A DNA stretch of 64,000 bases from Prorocentrum cordatum (taxonomy: Eukaryota > Sar > Dinophyceae > Prorocentrales > Prorocentraceae): positions 798,396 through 862,395 of the forward strand of contig CAUYUJ010015505.1 of the NCBI GenBank assembly GCA_963575745.1, read 5' to 3'. Made by a program: the position numbers and the translations under genes. The notes under the pieces are model-generated. The model had not been told where the DNA came from. It was given only the letters and a program-made list of their open reading frames with translations, and ran no database searches. Position 1 is the first letter of the stretch. Each line of letters begins with the position of its first letter. Positions 27,301-40,000 of the stretch are shown piece by piece.

Positions 27301-30300
27301 GGGAGATTTCCCCCTTGGGCCCCCACAAAATTGAGTGCGCACAGGCGTGCGAAAAGTTTCGGCAGATATTAGGAGACGTTCCCTTATCACCCTGGGGTTG
27401 CGAACTTAATCAGCATTGCCATGACGTCTCGGATTGCATCACGCAGACGGCCCATTCATGCTTTGCTCTCACCAGGCGATTACCCAATAAGGAGTTCCTG
27501 TCACCAGATGTCATGGACATGCTACGTTTAAGGAGAGGAGCACAGAGAGCCATCAGAAAATGGTTCATGTCGGCGCCTTGCGCTGATGCTAAGTTATCTG
27601 CCCATCTTGTATATCTGTCTCACTTTGCTTCTCGCCTCACCTCAGGCGATCTCTCCAGTATCAACTGTCTAGCCATGCCTGCCATGTTTGTCTCCTTGGA
27701 TCAGTTGCTTCGCTTTACTGCGTCACTATTTCATCAGAGGCAGCTGCGCAGTGAGGACCTTGCGGTGAGGATCACCCATTTCGTCGCCAACAGCATGGGC
27801 GCAGTTAGGGAAAACATTGAGCATGATCATTCCGGGTTTCTCGCTAGCATGGCTGACCAAATCTTACTTTCCGCGGATGCCCACATGCCCAGGAATGAGT
27901 GGTTTCATATTAACAGACTCCTGGCCATTGGGGGCACATCCAGGGGCCCTTCCTTCTCCTCCAACGCTATCCCTGTCATGACTGACGAGGGGGGGTTCAG
28001 ATCCCACTGAGCGTCCAGACGGCTCGGGTGGTCCTAAGATTCTCAGCTCACTCGAACAGGTTGCTCAGAACATGCAGAGGCACTTCTGCAAGGTCGAAAA
28101 GGGTCTCGACGCGTGCATATCAGGCATGTTGCAAACCTACAATCAGCTGCCTGACCTCCTCAGCAGCGTTGATCAACACTTACTCAAATATGTTCCCACA
28201 CCTCTCGGCTTGCGGCGCCCCATGCGTGCCTTCGGAAGGGCAAGGCCCCAGGCATTGATGGCATTCCCAGCTGTGCGTTCAAGATTGCCCCCCATGCAGC
28301 GGTCTAGGTTATTGGGGCCATTACTGGTTAAAATCACGCTTGGGGGCAGAGAACCGTGTATCTTTAAGCTTGGGGAGGTGGTTTTCTTCTACAACGGGTC
28401 TGGGGCTCCCTCGATTGCCAAAAACCAGCGCAATCTCATACTAGCCAGCACTCCCTGTAAACTTTACCACAAACACCTACGGTCTCTGGCGCACGATTTT
28501 GTCGCGTCCGCCATGCTTTGTGAACAATGCGGCGGGGTAGGGGGCAGGGGTGCAGACATGATCACACTTGCAGTTCGCGCGTTCCTTAGGCACTGCATTC
28601 GCAGCCGAACCTCGGGGAGTGTTATTTGTCTTGACCTGGTCCAGGCCTTCTATATCACTATTAAGCAGATTGCCTTAAATTGCCTGGGGATGACGATCGG
28701 CTATCAGAGGCGCTTGACCAACTTTCGCTCCCCCCGATCGTTGTCCAGGGAGTTAAAGCACAGCTAGCTAGGCAACCCCTCCTGGAAAATCACTTTCCCA
28801 GGGATGAGCTCCCAGCCCTCATTCAAGACAAGCAGAGAGGCACCCATTAGAAAGTCAGGGGCGCGAACGGATTTGTTGCACCTTCTCTTGGCTCTCGACC
28901 AGGCACTGTTGCAGCAACAAGCATTTTCAACGCGGTGTTTCGGCAGGTGCATTTGGACATTCGGCAAGGCACCCAGGCCATGGGGCGGCCCTGGCAGGAA
29001 GCGCGCGACGCTCCGCCACTCAAGCTCGCAACGGACAGGGGTTGGGACACGGCGTTCACGGACCTTTCGTTTGCGAATGATCTCACGGTCTTGCTGCCGC
29101 TGGTCAACCCAGCTGCAGCTGTGGAGTCTGATCGCGACCTCGCAGATAATGTCTTTTGTGCTGCCGCCTCCGCTGGTTTCTCTATACATGACGCCCACAC
29201 CAAAGTGATGATTTCGCTCAATGGCAAGGGACCCCGCGTCGCTCTACGCAATTTACCAGGCAAGGCCATTACTGGCATAACTTCGCAGCGTTGGGGGTTT
29301 TCCTTTCCCACCGCACAGATTCACAAAATACCCGGCAGCCAAGTGTCGGCTGATGGGTCCCTGGGTCCTGACATGCAGGCTCGCGCCGCCAAAACCCACC
29401 TGGCACTTCGGCCCGTCCGTCACACTGTTCCCCCCCGCGCTACTTCCTCATCCGTTCTGTTTTTTGGGGCCCCCGTCTGGGCGCGACTTACTGCTGCACA
29501 GTTCAGGAAGATTCAAGCGACTCACCTTGCTGTTTACCGTGTGGCCTCAGGATTGCCCTCCTCTAACAATGCCGATAACCATCTCATTAATGCCAGAGTG
29601 CTTTTGGATACCAACCGTCTTCCCACTAAGGTCGTCCTTTCGGTTGGGCGCTTGCGCCTTCTGGGCAGAGTCTCGAGGCAGGCACCTCCAGTACTCAGGA
29701 CGCCCCTGGACCTAAATTGGGATGACCCTTGAGGATGGCACACATGAGTTCGTGCTGACATGGAGTGGCTACATTTCTTTGTCCCAGAATGGCCAGACCC
29801 TAGGGAGGGGGACGAAGCTTGGATAACATTGGTCAGGAACGGCGCCAGAGGGTTCAAGCGCTCACTCAGCAGGGCCATTGACAAGGCCAGGGGGTTTCAT
29901 AGGGACCAAGCGCATCTTGAGGTTTGGCGCCACAGGCTCCTGCAGGCTGAGCTGGCCCCTCAGGGCACCGCAGGCCCCCCCCCCCCTCCCTCGGAAGGAT
30001 ATAGTTGTCACGAGTGTGGACATGTTGCTTGCAGCGCGCAGCAGTTGAGCGCTCATGTGGGCAAGGTGCACAAATCATCTCTTTCACCCAACAACATTGC
30101 CACATGCACGCTTTGCCAGGCTTGCTTACGTGATTTTCGACATGTCACACGCCTGGTTAAACATCTTGCGAACGCTCCTGCTTGCAAAATTGCATGGCGC
30201 TCGTCAGGACACCTACCATCCTCAGAAGAACTGTTGCAGGCACGCCAGGAAGCCAAGGTTGAAGCAGCTCTCAATAGGAAACAAGGGAGGTAGGATTGTT

Positions 30301-33300
30301 TCGCTGCGCTCCCTTGGCTTCAATGTCAAGGGCCACCGATTGCCCCCAGACGCCCTGTCACCAGAAGGCAGCAAGTTTCCTCCCCCCCTGCTGCCCCCCC
30401 TTGCGTCGAGCAGCCTAGGGTTGAGGCCCCTCGGAGACCCCCCGTTCGGCCCCTCAAAGTTGTCTTACACCTATTCGGAGGCTCTCGTTTCCAGGGGGGA
30501 CTTACAGGACCACTTCGACAGGATGTTGGCGCTCTTTCCCACGAGGTGTGTCGGGCTGAGCATTGGGGGAGAGCACCCCTCGCCACTGGCGAATTTCGAG
30601 GACGACTCATCTAGTTATGTCTGGCTAGATCTAATCAGAGCAGGCAGGGTGGCTGGAGTTGTTGCGAACCCCCCCTCTCCAGGACCTGGCTCTCTGGTGG
30701 CCAGATGCTTCATCCGAGGGAAGGGGTCCCTTGCCCCCTTCGGGACCCCTGCCACCCGTGGGGGTTGGGGGCCCTGAGCAGTGCCCAGAGCGAGCAGGTC
30801 CACAACGACAACAGACTGCTGCGCTTTTCCGTTCTTCTGCTTTACGAGGCATACAAATATAACATTCCTGCCATCCTCATTAATCCGACCCAAGAGGAAG
30901 GAGGCGCCAGCTCACCAAGCGTCTGGACCCTGTCTGAGGTCATCTTGCTCGAAAAAATGGATGGGGTCCCGAAGCACACCTTACATCAATGCGTGTTTGG
31001 TGCTAGAGCCCGCAGGCCCACAGCGTTGCTGACAATCCGGATGCCAGCTTTGGACGCGAGGCTACTGGACGTGCAAGGAGGGCTACGTTGCAACCATGAT
31101 TGGCACAATGATTTTAGCACTGACGACCTACCATTTCGGTGGAAAAGGGATGACGTGGCTCTCAGGCTGCCCACACAGTTGCTTAGGATTTTGGCCGCCG
31201 CCCTTCCCCAACATATTCGCGAGGGCTCCCCAGAGGCCCATCAAGAGCTCCGTAGTGGCTTCCCTTGGGGGTCTGCTCCTGGCTCCCTGGGGGCCTGCAG
31301 CCTGTCTTGGGACCTACGCAGGGAGGCAAGGCTACGTAGGAGGATTGACCTAGGTGTTGGAGTTGAATGGGAGCTCCCTCATGGTCTTCGCAGGTTCTTT
31401 GTCCCCATGGACCCCTACCTGGAGCCAACACGCACTGACTGCTTCACCCATCCTCGCAGGCGCCCTCCTAGCACCAACCCGTGGGATTTATGAATCCAAG
31501 GCTGGGCTCCCTTCTTCTCCCTCCCTGGACTGCAGCTCGCGCTTGGGAAGGACCCACACGCGAAGGTTTGCCCCAGCCTCGCTGGCTGGCGCTCGTGTTA
31601 CGCTCACGTTAAAAAGTAGTAACGTGTGGGTGCTGTACCTCGGGGTGCAGCGCGCCACTGGCAGTACCGTTGCCTCCTGTGTGAAGGCTCTTATTTTCCT
31701 AATTTTCTTGCCTGTCCTGTTTCTTGTTTCGCGCGCCCTCGGCAGTAGCACAGGAGGCGCATGTGTCTCCGCATTTCACCCTCTCACGTGATTTGCTCTG
31801 TCTTCCATTTTCTTTGCTTGCTCTCTCTTCCTGCTCTGCATAGGCTTCGAACCGTCCGCCTCATCGATGAATGAATGAATGAATGAATGAATGAATGAAT
31901 GAATGAATGAATGAATGAATGAGGAGGAGGAGGAGGAGGGGGAGAATGCCAGGGGGTGAGCTTCCTTGCCCTCCTCCAGGACGGCCAGGATCTTGTCGAG
32001 CACGTCGCTCTCCTCCTGGGCCCCCTTCACCTGCTTGTGGGCTGCGGGGTCCCGCCGCGGCCGCGGCGCACCGTCAGCCCGCCCCCGCCCCGTCCCCTCC
32101 GGGAGTGAGGAGGGCAGGGAGGCAGTGGGAGAAGGGGGGGGAGAAGGGGAAGCAGCGGGCAAGGGATGCTAAGAGGGGGGCGAGGGATGCTGAAAAGGAG
32201 GAGGGGGGGGGCGTGGGGAGGAGGGATCGATGGCTGGCTGGGGGCGCGCAGCACTCCCAGGCGCCGCTGGCTGACCCAAGGCGCGCCGACGAGCAGGGCC
32301 ATGAGCAGGGCGATGAGACGGGGCAGGCGGGACGGGAGAAGGGGGCGATGTGGACTCGAGGGGGAGGATGCGGCAGGAAGAGAGTGGAGTAGAATTGAAA
32401 GCTCGCGGAATCCTGTCTGTGCGACCTGCTTTGCTACGCTACTGCACCTTCCCATCGTGCACAAGAAGAAACGCATTTGGACTCTGAAGTGGGCCACTAC
32501 GAGCCTCACATGATACTATAGAAGGCGGGACCTTCGGCCTCCCAAGCAAGGGCGCTGGCGATGAAAGCAGCATGAGCATGACAAAGATCATGATGATAAT
32601 GCTGCGTTGACAAGGGCCCAAGCCGACGACGGCGAAGACTAGGAAGATGCCGGCCGTGCTCTGGACTCCCTTTGTGCCACCCTTCGTCGTATCGAAGATC
32701 TCTTATTAGGGGTGCCGCAGCTGATGGGCCTCACCCGGCGGGGTAAGAAACACGGCCGCCAGCAGTTGCTGGTATGATAGGGGTATTAAGAACAAGGGAA
32801 GGGGAGGGAGGAGGGAGGGAGGAAGGGGTCAAAATGACGAGGAGCAGGAGGAAGATGCGGAAGGAAATGCTTCGATAGGTATCCCGAAGTTCCCCATGAG
32901 CTCTGGAGGTCCCCAGTAGTCTCTGGAGGTCCCTTGAGTCTGGGGGTCCCCGTATGGGCTCTGGAGGTCTCCAGAGCATCTCGAGAAGCGGGCGCAGTGC
33001 GGGGCGCGCCTTGCCCCGAACGTCCTTGATCAGCTTCTGCTTCCTGTTCTCGAGCTGGGTGATGTCCGCGATGATCAGCTCCTCCCTCTCCTTCCGCCTC
33101 CTCCTCCTTTTCCCTGTTCCCTTTTCCTCCTCCTCCCTCTTCATTCTGCTTCTTCTCATCCTCCCTCTTCCCCCTGATCCTTCTGTTTCATCTCCCTCCT
33201 CCTCCTGTCCCACCAATTCCTTCTCGTCCCTTGTTCCCCTCCTCCTCCTCCTCCTCCTCCTCCTCCTCCTCTTCCTCCTCCTCCTCATCATCACCACTAC

Positions 33301-33332
33301 CACCACCACCACCACCACCACCACCATCGTGG

Positions 33333-33366
<34 letters not shown>

Positions 33367-33367
33367 T

Positions 33368-33399
<32 letters not shown>

Positions 33400-33440
33400 C
33401 GTTCATCATCATCAACAGCATCATCATCATCATCATCAGC

Positions 33441-33486
<46 letters not shown>

Positions 33487-33508
33487 ACATCTTCATCATC
33501 GTCATCAC

Positions 33509-33561
<53 letters not shown>

Positions 33562-33887
33562 GCTTCCTCCTGCTCCTCCTTCTCCTGATCCTCCTCATCC
33601 CCATCCCCCTCCTCCTCCTCCTCCTCCTCCTCCTCCTCCTTCCAGGCAGCTCCAAGTTGATCGTCTCGATGTCGCGGGCGGGGTCGACGGAGCCTGGCGG
33701 CGAGGAAAGAAACGGGAGGACGGCGCCGACGGGGTCAGGACGCCATCGCCGTCCCAAGGCCGATTGGCCAAAGGGGAGGGGGCGCCGAAGGAGCGCAGAA
33801 GGTTGCGGGAGCGACTGGCGCCGCGAGTCTCTCGGAGAGCGGGGGTGGTTACGAGTCAACGGCAGCCACGTAGACAAGAGCAGAAGG

Positions 33888-33942
<55 letters not shown>

Positions 33943-33955
33943 AATGATAATGATA

Positions 33956-34000
<45 letters not shown>

Positions 34001-37000
34001 CTCATGCTCATGCTGATGACAGTGCTGATGATGATGGTGACGATGCTGCTGCTGATGATGATGGTGGTGGTGATGATGCTCATCATGATGCTGATGATGC
34101 TGCTGATGTTGATGAGGGTGGTGCTGCTGATGATGACGATGGTGGTGATGCTGGATGATGATGATGATGCTGCTGATGATGATGACGATGATGGTGATGG
34201 CGGTGGTGATGCTGACAATGATGATGAAGACGGTGATGCTGCTGCTGGTGTTGTTGATGTTGGCCATGGTAGTGTCGGCACTGGTGGCGGTGATGATGAC
34301 GGTGATGACGGCGATGATGGTGATCATGACCTGTTCCTCGGAAGATCTCGGGTGTCGAGCCGTGCCTGACAAAATTCTGTGGGGGGCTCCTACCAACCAA
34401 TCGTCCAGAATTGTTGCCAGGCTTTCGAAACGGAGCGGTAGCGATGAGATCGGGCCCTCAGCCCTGCTTCGGAGGCCTGCTCAAGCGTCCCAGGAAGACG
34501 TTTTTTTAATGGCCGTGCGAGTGGACGAGTGCATCGCGCAGGCATGCACACACACACACACACCAGACAGCGAATAGACCACACATGAGGAACGAGGAGG
34601 AGAAAATCGAGCCAGGGGCGCTCAAGGGTCACCTCAAAGAATCCTCTTCCTATCCATCGGAAGCGCAGATCACAACGGTGAGGACAATCACCATACTGAC
34701 GCATACAGTCGAAATTCATCGGCCCCCCTGCAGCCGTGAAGAGTGGGGGACAACCAGAACAGCACGTTCTAGCTGAGAAATCGCGAAATCGAACAGTGGA
34801 ACAAACTTCTCGGCAGCTGGATCGAAGGACGCTGACACCCATGTATGGACCAGAGAGCTTCGTGACATATCGAACTTGCTTGATCAATTGGTCGAGCTGG
34901 GCGCGGCTCACAATCGGGACCCATGTCTGCAGCCTCTTGAGGACGCCATCATTCCGAAGGGTATCAAGCGGGCGTTTCCTGTGTATTGCAACATGAAGTT
35001 TAGCGTAACACGCCTGGCCATGGTCATGATCGATAGAGCAGCCGACAGTGTAACAAACGTGATGCCAACATTAAAAGTCAGGAGCGAATGCTGATATCAT
35101 CTCTGCCGATGTCCACTGCTACATCTGGCAATGCAGCGACCATCAGACTCAATAACCTCATCTATATCGTGTCGAGCTTGTTCAACAGCAGGACAACAAG
35201 CCGCAGCGCGAACTGTCGACACTGTCGACGCGGCAGACTGCCAGGGCAATTCTGCCGCCTAGGTACTCAGACCCAACAATTTGCAACGAGCAGTCGTAAT
35301 GCATGAGAATGAGTGGCGCGGAACAGCCATCAAGAGCTGAAGCGTCTGTTTGCATTGCCCTAAGACAAGATATGGTACATTATGCAGTCGCAGCACGGGT
35401 CGAAAGACCGAAACGCTTACAGCGATGACCGACGAAAGAGTCACAGCTTGCCCAAGACTCATCTGGCAATGAGAATGCGCGTGACCGGACTTTCTGAAGG
35501 GGATCACGCCACCCAATGCGGCAACCTCGGGGCCTAATGCCGAGGTATTTCAAATTACGAGACACTGATGCTGAGTAGTTTGACATCTCGGTTCCGATCG
35601 ACCAGGACATGGAATTTCTTAGAATACAAGAAGAGACCAAAGGCCAGCCCAATCAGGATCAACGTGGCTCAGATCCGAGAGACCGCTAGTAGAACGTCGC
35701 GCATGGCCAAGAGGCGGTCGCCACCATGTGCAAGGGAACGCTGAAGGCGACAGCCAATTCGAGATCGTATCCATCGAGGGAGAGGATGAATTCTGTGGCA
35801 GAATAAACATGTGCTACTGGGGTCCCCTGGTCAAACTTCACGTCGAATCGCAAACCGCCCGATTGTACGCCCTCCCAGCGCAACGATACCCCAAGTACCT
35901 TTGTAAAGAAGACGGTCAGAAATAAACGCAAATCTCGGTGCACCAATCCCCCTCACAACTTAAACCATGAAGGGGATCAAGAGAAACGGAAAGGCAAATC
36001 TGAGGCCGGTCAGGAGCACCCCAGAACGGTCGCGGCCCAGGAGATATCATCATTGGATGTCCCAAGTCTCGGCAGGCACATCAATGCCAATAATCTACGT
36101 CCCAGAAATACACGATTGCAACTGCTCAGATGTACTCCGATAAATCCGAGAGAGAGAGAGGCAGACAAAAGACGCCGGGCAGCAATTGCACGCCGGGGTT
36201 GCCCATGGAAAGAGAGAGGGCGCGTTTCAGCGCAGCTGCGAATAAGCATCGGGCCTTCGTCATCATGCTGCGTACGTTTCGGCAGGAAATCAGTGATCGC
36301 GCTCGCGCGCATCCCCTGGCAGACCGCAGACAAGATCTGAGGATTATCTCCGATAAGCTTGCACTGGCATGCGGAGTCCGTCCTCCCCAGGCACGGAGCG
36401 AGTCCTTGTTTTTATCGCCCAAGAGAAGTCGTCGAAGTGGACCTTCCAGAACCCATCCGAAATATCAGGGGCCTGCCGAGCACGTCCAAATGCTCGCCCC
36501 AAAGAGGAGAGACAACCGCCAAGTCGCCGAGAACCGAGCCTTCTGGCTTTCCAGCGCGGGCGCCGATGCCTCGAATGAGGGGCCGGAACGGCCGTCTTGG
36601 CCCAGAGCGCCCGGAAGCCAGGTGCGCCTCCGAAGGCGTCTCCAGATCCCCTACTTCCTCCGAATCTTACCACGGGCATCTTTACGAAAGCCTTCATCAC
36701 GAATGGCGCGCTCAATCAGGGATTCCTCAATCCTAACATCTGCGACTGCAGTGTTTGTATACGTGTGCAAAGAATCTCAGGATGGCCCAGTTGAAAAGTA
36801 AGCATATTGAGGTACGTGCATCAGTGCATCAGTGTAGGTACGAATAATCATATGGTGCCTCGCGGGCCCCCAACCGCGCGGAGCACGCATAGTCTGGCGA
36901 AGCTTCTCCAACAACGTTTCCGAGGGCGTGCGTGAGGTGGTGTTCCTTCGCTTTCTTGCAGACGTCGTGCACCATCTTCTTCCTGAGAGTCTCCATGGGG

Positions 37001-40000
37001 CCATCCACGTGGATTGTCTTCAACAGATGGGGCGAGATCTTGCGAAAGCAACTGCTGGTACACGCGATAACGACCAATCCAAAGAGGCACGCAGGGTTGG
37101 GCAGTGGCGGCAGGGGCGCATCTCTCAATCAACACGAGCACGGGGGTGCAGTCCGAACACTGGTAGTTCTGTAGGCGCCCCATCGTGGACTCGCGGATAG
37201 CAAGATCAGCAGGCAACGAAGAAGGAATATCAGAGTAGATGCGGTCGAACACCAAGGTCTGAGAAAAAAATGCATCGCGAATTTCACAGCGGGTATTCGG
37301 TTCATGGTAAAATTCACACCAGCGGCCACAGGGAGCCTAGACCATATTCAAATGGGACATATCGCCACAGCGAAACCCATTACCATATGGCATAAGTCTA
37401 TCTCTTTCGTCCAGAACACAGTTCCAGCCGCCCAGTATTATATAAAAGCTCGAAGTGGCCCCAAGACGAGCATTACGATTCGGAGCGAGGTAAGTGCAAG
37501 CCTGGATGGGGTCGCACGCGTTTGGGAGGCATGCGTTCGTCATCGTAAACATGCCGTGCTTGCCTGTGCAAAAAAGGATAAGAACCCTGCCAGTGATCAA
37601 TGGAACATGCTCTAAAGACTCGAAAAGCGCTGCGAAGGACGACAAGATGGACGCGACTACTCCACCAGCGCGTGAAACATCATCAATAATGAGCGACCAA
37701 TACTCAACAACGGAGGTCGTGCTGGCAGTTAGAAACAGATGCTAGCTGACCGTGTGTTGCTTTGGCGCAAGCCACTCACTGAATACCTGCGGCGGAACGA
37801 GACTGTCGTAGCCCATCGGTTCGAAGCCGTAGTCCATGAACTGCCCAAGAGATAAGAGACAAAGCAGGTGGAGGAGAGAAAACCGTATTGTTGGACCCCG
37901 AGCCCACACCAATACCCCGCGGAGAAAGGTCGCCTCGGCCTCCAGAGGCGCTAGCTAAACAATACTGAACATTTGAATCACTGGCGGCCAGCCCAAGCAG
38001 GCTCGAAGCAGTCCCTGGACTACGTTCTCACAGACCTCCGACGGCGCGTTGGCAGTGGTAGTCGCCGTCGCAATCGCCTGTAGCACGGCATCGTCGCTGA
38101 AGCGCCAAATGCGGAAATTTGTCAGGTACTTGCCCATCAGCCCGTGGGCGCGCCGATCGTCTGCCATGTCAGGACAGGCAGGCGCTGGAGCAGCACCGAC
38201 GTCGACCGCCTGCTTGGCCTTGGCCACGGCCTCCTTGAGTTCGAGCTAAAGCTGCACCACCTTCTGCTTCTGCTCGTAGGCGGCCTCGAGCGCCTTGGTC
38301 GCAGTCAGCTGCGTCTTGTCGTAGTCCATTTTGGCCTTCTCAAGGCGACGCCCATCCTCGTCGGCTGCCACCTGCGCCGTCTTGGCCTGCTTGGTCTCCG
38401 ACAGCGTGCCGAGCTGCTGCTGCACGAGGAAGCGCGCCTGCCGCCGACTCTGCCTGTCGCTGTCTCGAAGTCACGGTCGGAGAAGTCCATGAATCGGACA
38501 CGGGCCTCCTCCGAGAGGTTGGGCGGCTGCGCGCGCCTGGGCTGCTGCACTGCGCCGGAGCCGCCGCCTCGCTCGCCACCCGTGGCCACTGCCGTGAGCC
38601 CATGGCGGACCGTTGGCCCAGGCGCCACCGGCACGATCGCGCCACGACCAGGAGCAGGGCCCCACTCCGACGGATGGTAGCCATGGCACCCAACCTGTCG
38701 ACACTACGTGCGCCAGCCGAGGTTCTTGTAGCCACAATGCGAGCAGCGCCATCCAGAGCCCGTCGTAGACGCGCCGCTGCCGCTGCCAGGAGCACCACCG
38801 CGGCCGCCACCACGCGGAGGAGGAGCCATGCTGGCCGCACAGAGGCGGCTGCGGCCAAGCACGCTGGTGCTTAGCTCCAGGCCTGGGGCGGACCAAGCCG
38901 AAGCACTGAAAACTGCCGCGGTCTAGCGGTATCCACTTGTTCCGCTGGGGAACTCATCGCCTTGAGCCAAAATTGCTACGGAAAAGAGGGGGGAGGAGGA
39001 AGAAGAGAGGGGAGGGACGCAAGGAGGAGGAAGAGGACGAGGAGGAGGAGGCGGACGACAACGATGGGAAGGAGAGGAAAACGGCGGGGAAAGAACGGGA
39101 TACTGAAATCGAAAAGAGGCACGACGGCGAAGATGAAAAGGTAAACGAGGAAAACGGGGAGGACGGCCTCCAACCGGAGGCTGCTGAACACGTGACGGAA
39201 TCAAGCCGACACATGCAACAACTTCATAGTCTTGGAGAAGAAGGTCACGAAGTTCTTGCATGCTTACCAAGAAGGAACATCAACATAAGTTCACAACAAT
39301 ACTCCTTCCCCTCCTCCCAATGTCTGCGCCGTAGTAAGTTCTTCTCCTCCTGTTATGCCGAAGGTGCCTTGCGCATCGAGGAACCAAGGCGGTCAATACA
39401 AAAAGTCCTCATCCTCCCCTTCCTCCTCCTCCTCCTTTTCCTACTACTCCTACTGCACAACATCAACCAAGGACCAGCAGGTCACTTAAGGTCCACATAG
39501 TGGCTATGCGTGGACAAGGCTCGTGCTATGATGTGTTCGTCTAGGGTTTGTGCTATGATGTGTTCGTCCAGAACTACAGCAATCGCAGATGGATGGGCCA
39601 GCGACGGATAAGGGGAAGATGATGAGGAACATCGCACATAGTTTGTGTGGTTTGGGGGAAAGGGGCGAAGCCTACCTGGAACCCACCGCCCTTCCCGTCT
39701 GAGCTTTGTTACAGGCCTCGACTACCAGCGCGCCCAGCCCATGTTCAGCTCGAGTAACCCAACGGCGCTCAGAAACGACCTGCACTTGACAATCGGATCC
39801 AGCGACGCAGGGCGAGTATCCGGATGCCGGGCTTTCACTCCCACGGCGCCCCAGGAGAGGTGGAGGGAAAAGGAAGGGCAGCACAAAGATGTTGCAAGAT
39901 GGACTCGCTGTTCATGCAGAAACGTGTGCGGCATTTGAACTCTTGTGCGACTGTTTACCACTCTCTGACACTCCATCGCAGAGACACGACGGTTTTCCCA

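Larger units (their letters stand above)
22800..31921 (+). mobile_element. LINE (non-LTR retrotransposon), antisense in ychF intron 9
   Basis: A roughly 9.1-kb element with an intact ORF1, a broken ORF2 and a simple-repeat 3' tail. Domains in order are: zinc-knuckle/coiled-coil ORF1, an unassigned stretch (24406-25780), RNase H, APE-type endonuclease, reverse transcriptase, C2H2 fingers, a C-terminal domain with [16 protein letters not shown], a 3' UTR and a (TGAA)n tail. ORF2 is split over several frames and key catalytic residues are changed, so this copy is dead. The 5' boundary is a guess: it is placed where the GGA array ends, and I see no spliced leader here. Confidence 0.88.
34600..38982 (-). 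mobile_element. Decayed LINE with spliced-leader 5' end, in ychF intron 6
   Basis: A heavily mutated non-LTR element in the same orientation as ychF. From its 5' end: spliced-leader relic (38961-38982), 131-nt leader, ORF1-like zinc-knuckle and coiled-coil region (38829-37957), endonuclease remnant (about 37700-36850), and RT remnant (about 36800 to about 35250). The 3' end is not resolved and the lower limit is approximate. Stops and frameshifts are frequent throughout. Confidence 0.75.

Noticed and set aside
31494-31791. Short plus-strand frame after the LINE C-terminus
   Set aside because: No similarity to the preceding domain. It is better read as 3' UTR before the TGAA tail.
32034-32041. 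Upstream acceptor AG at 32042-32043 for exon 9
   Set aside because: It would need a CG donor in exon 8 to keep the frame. The acceptor at 32034-32035 keeps phase 0 with an AAG-GC donor.
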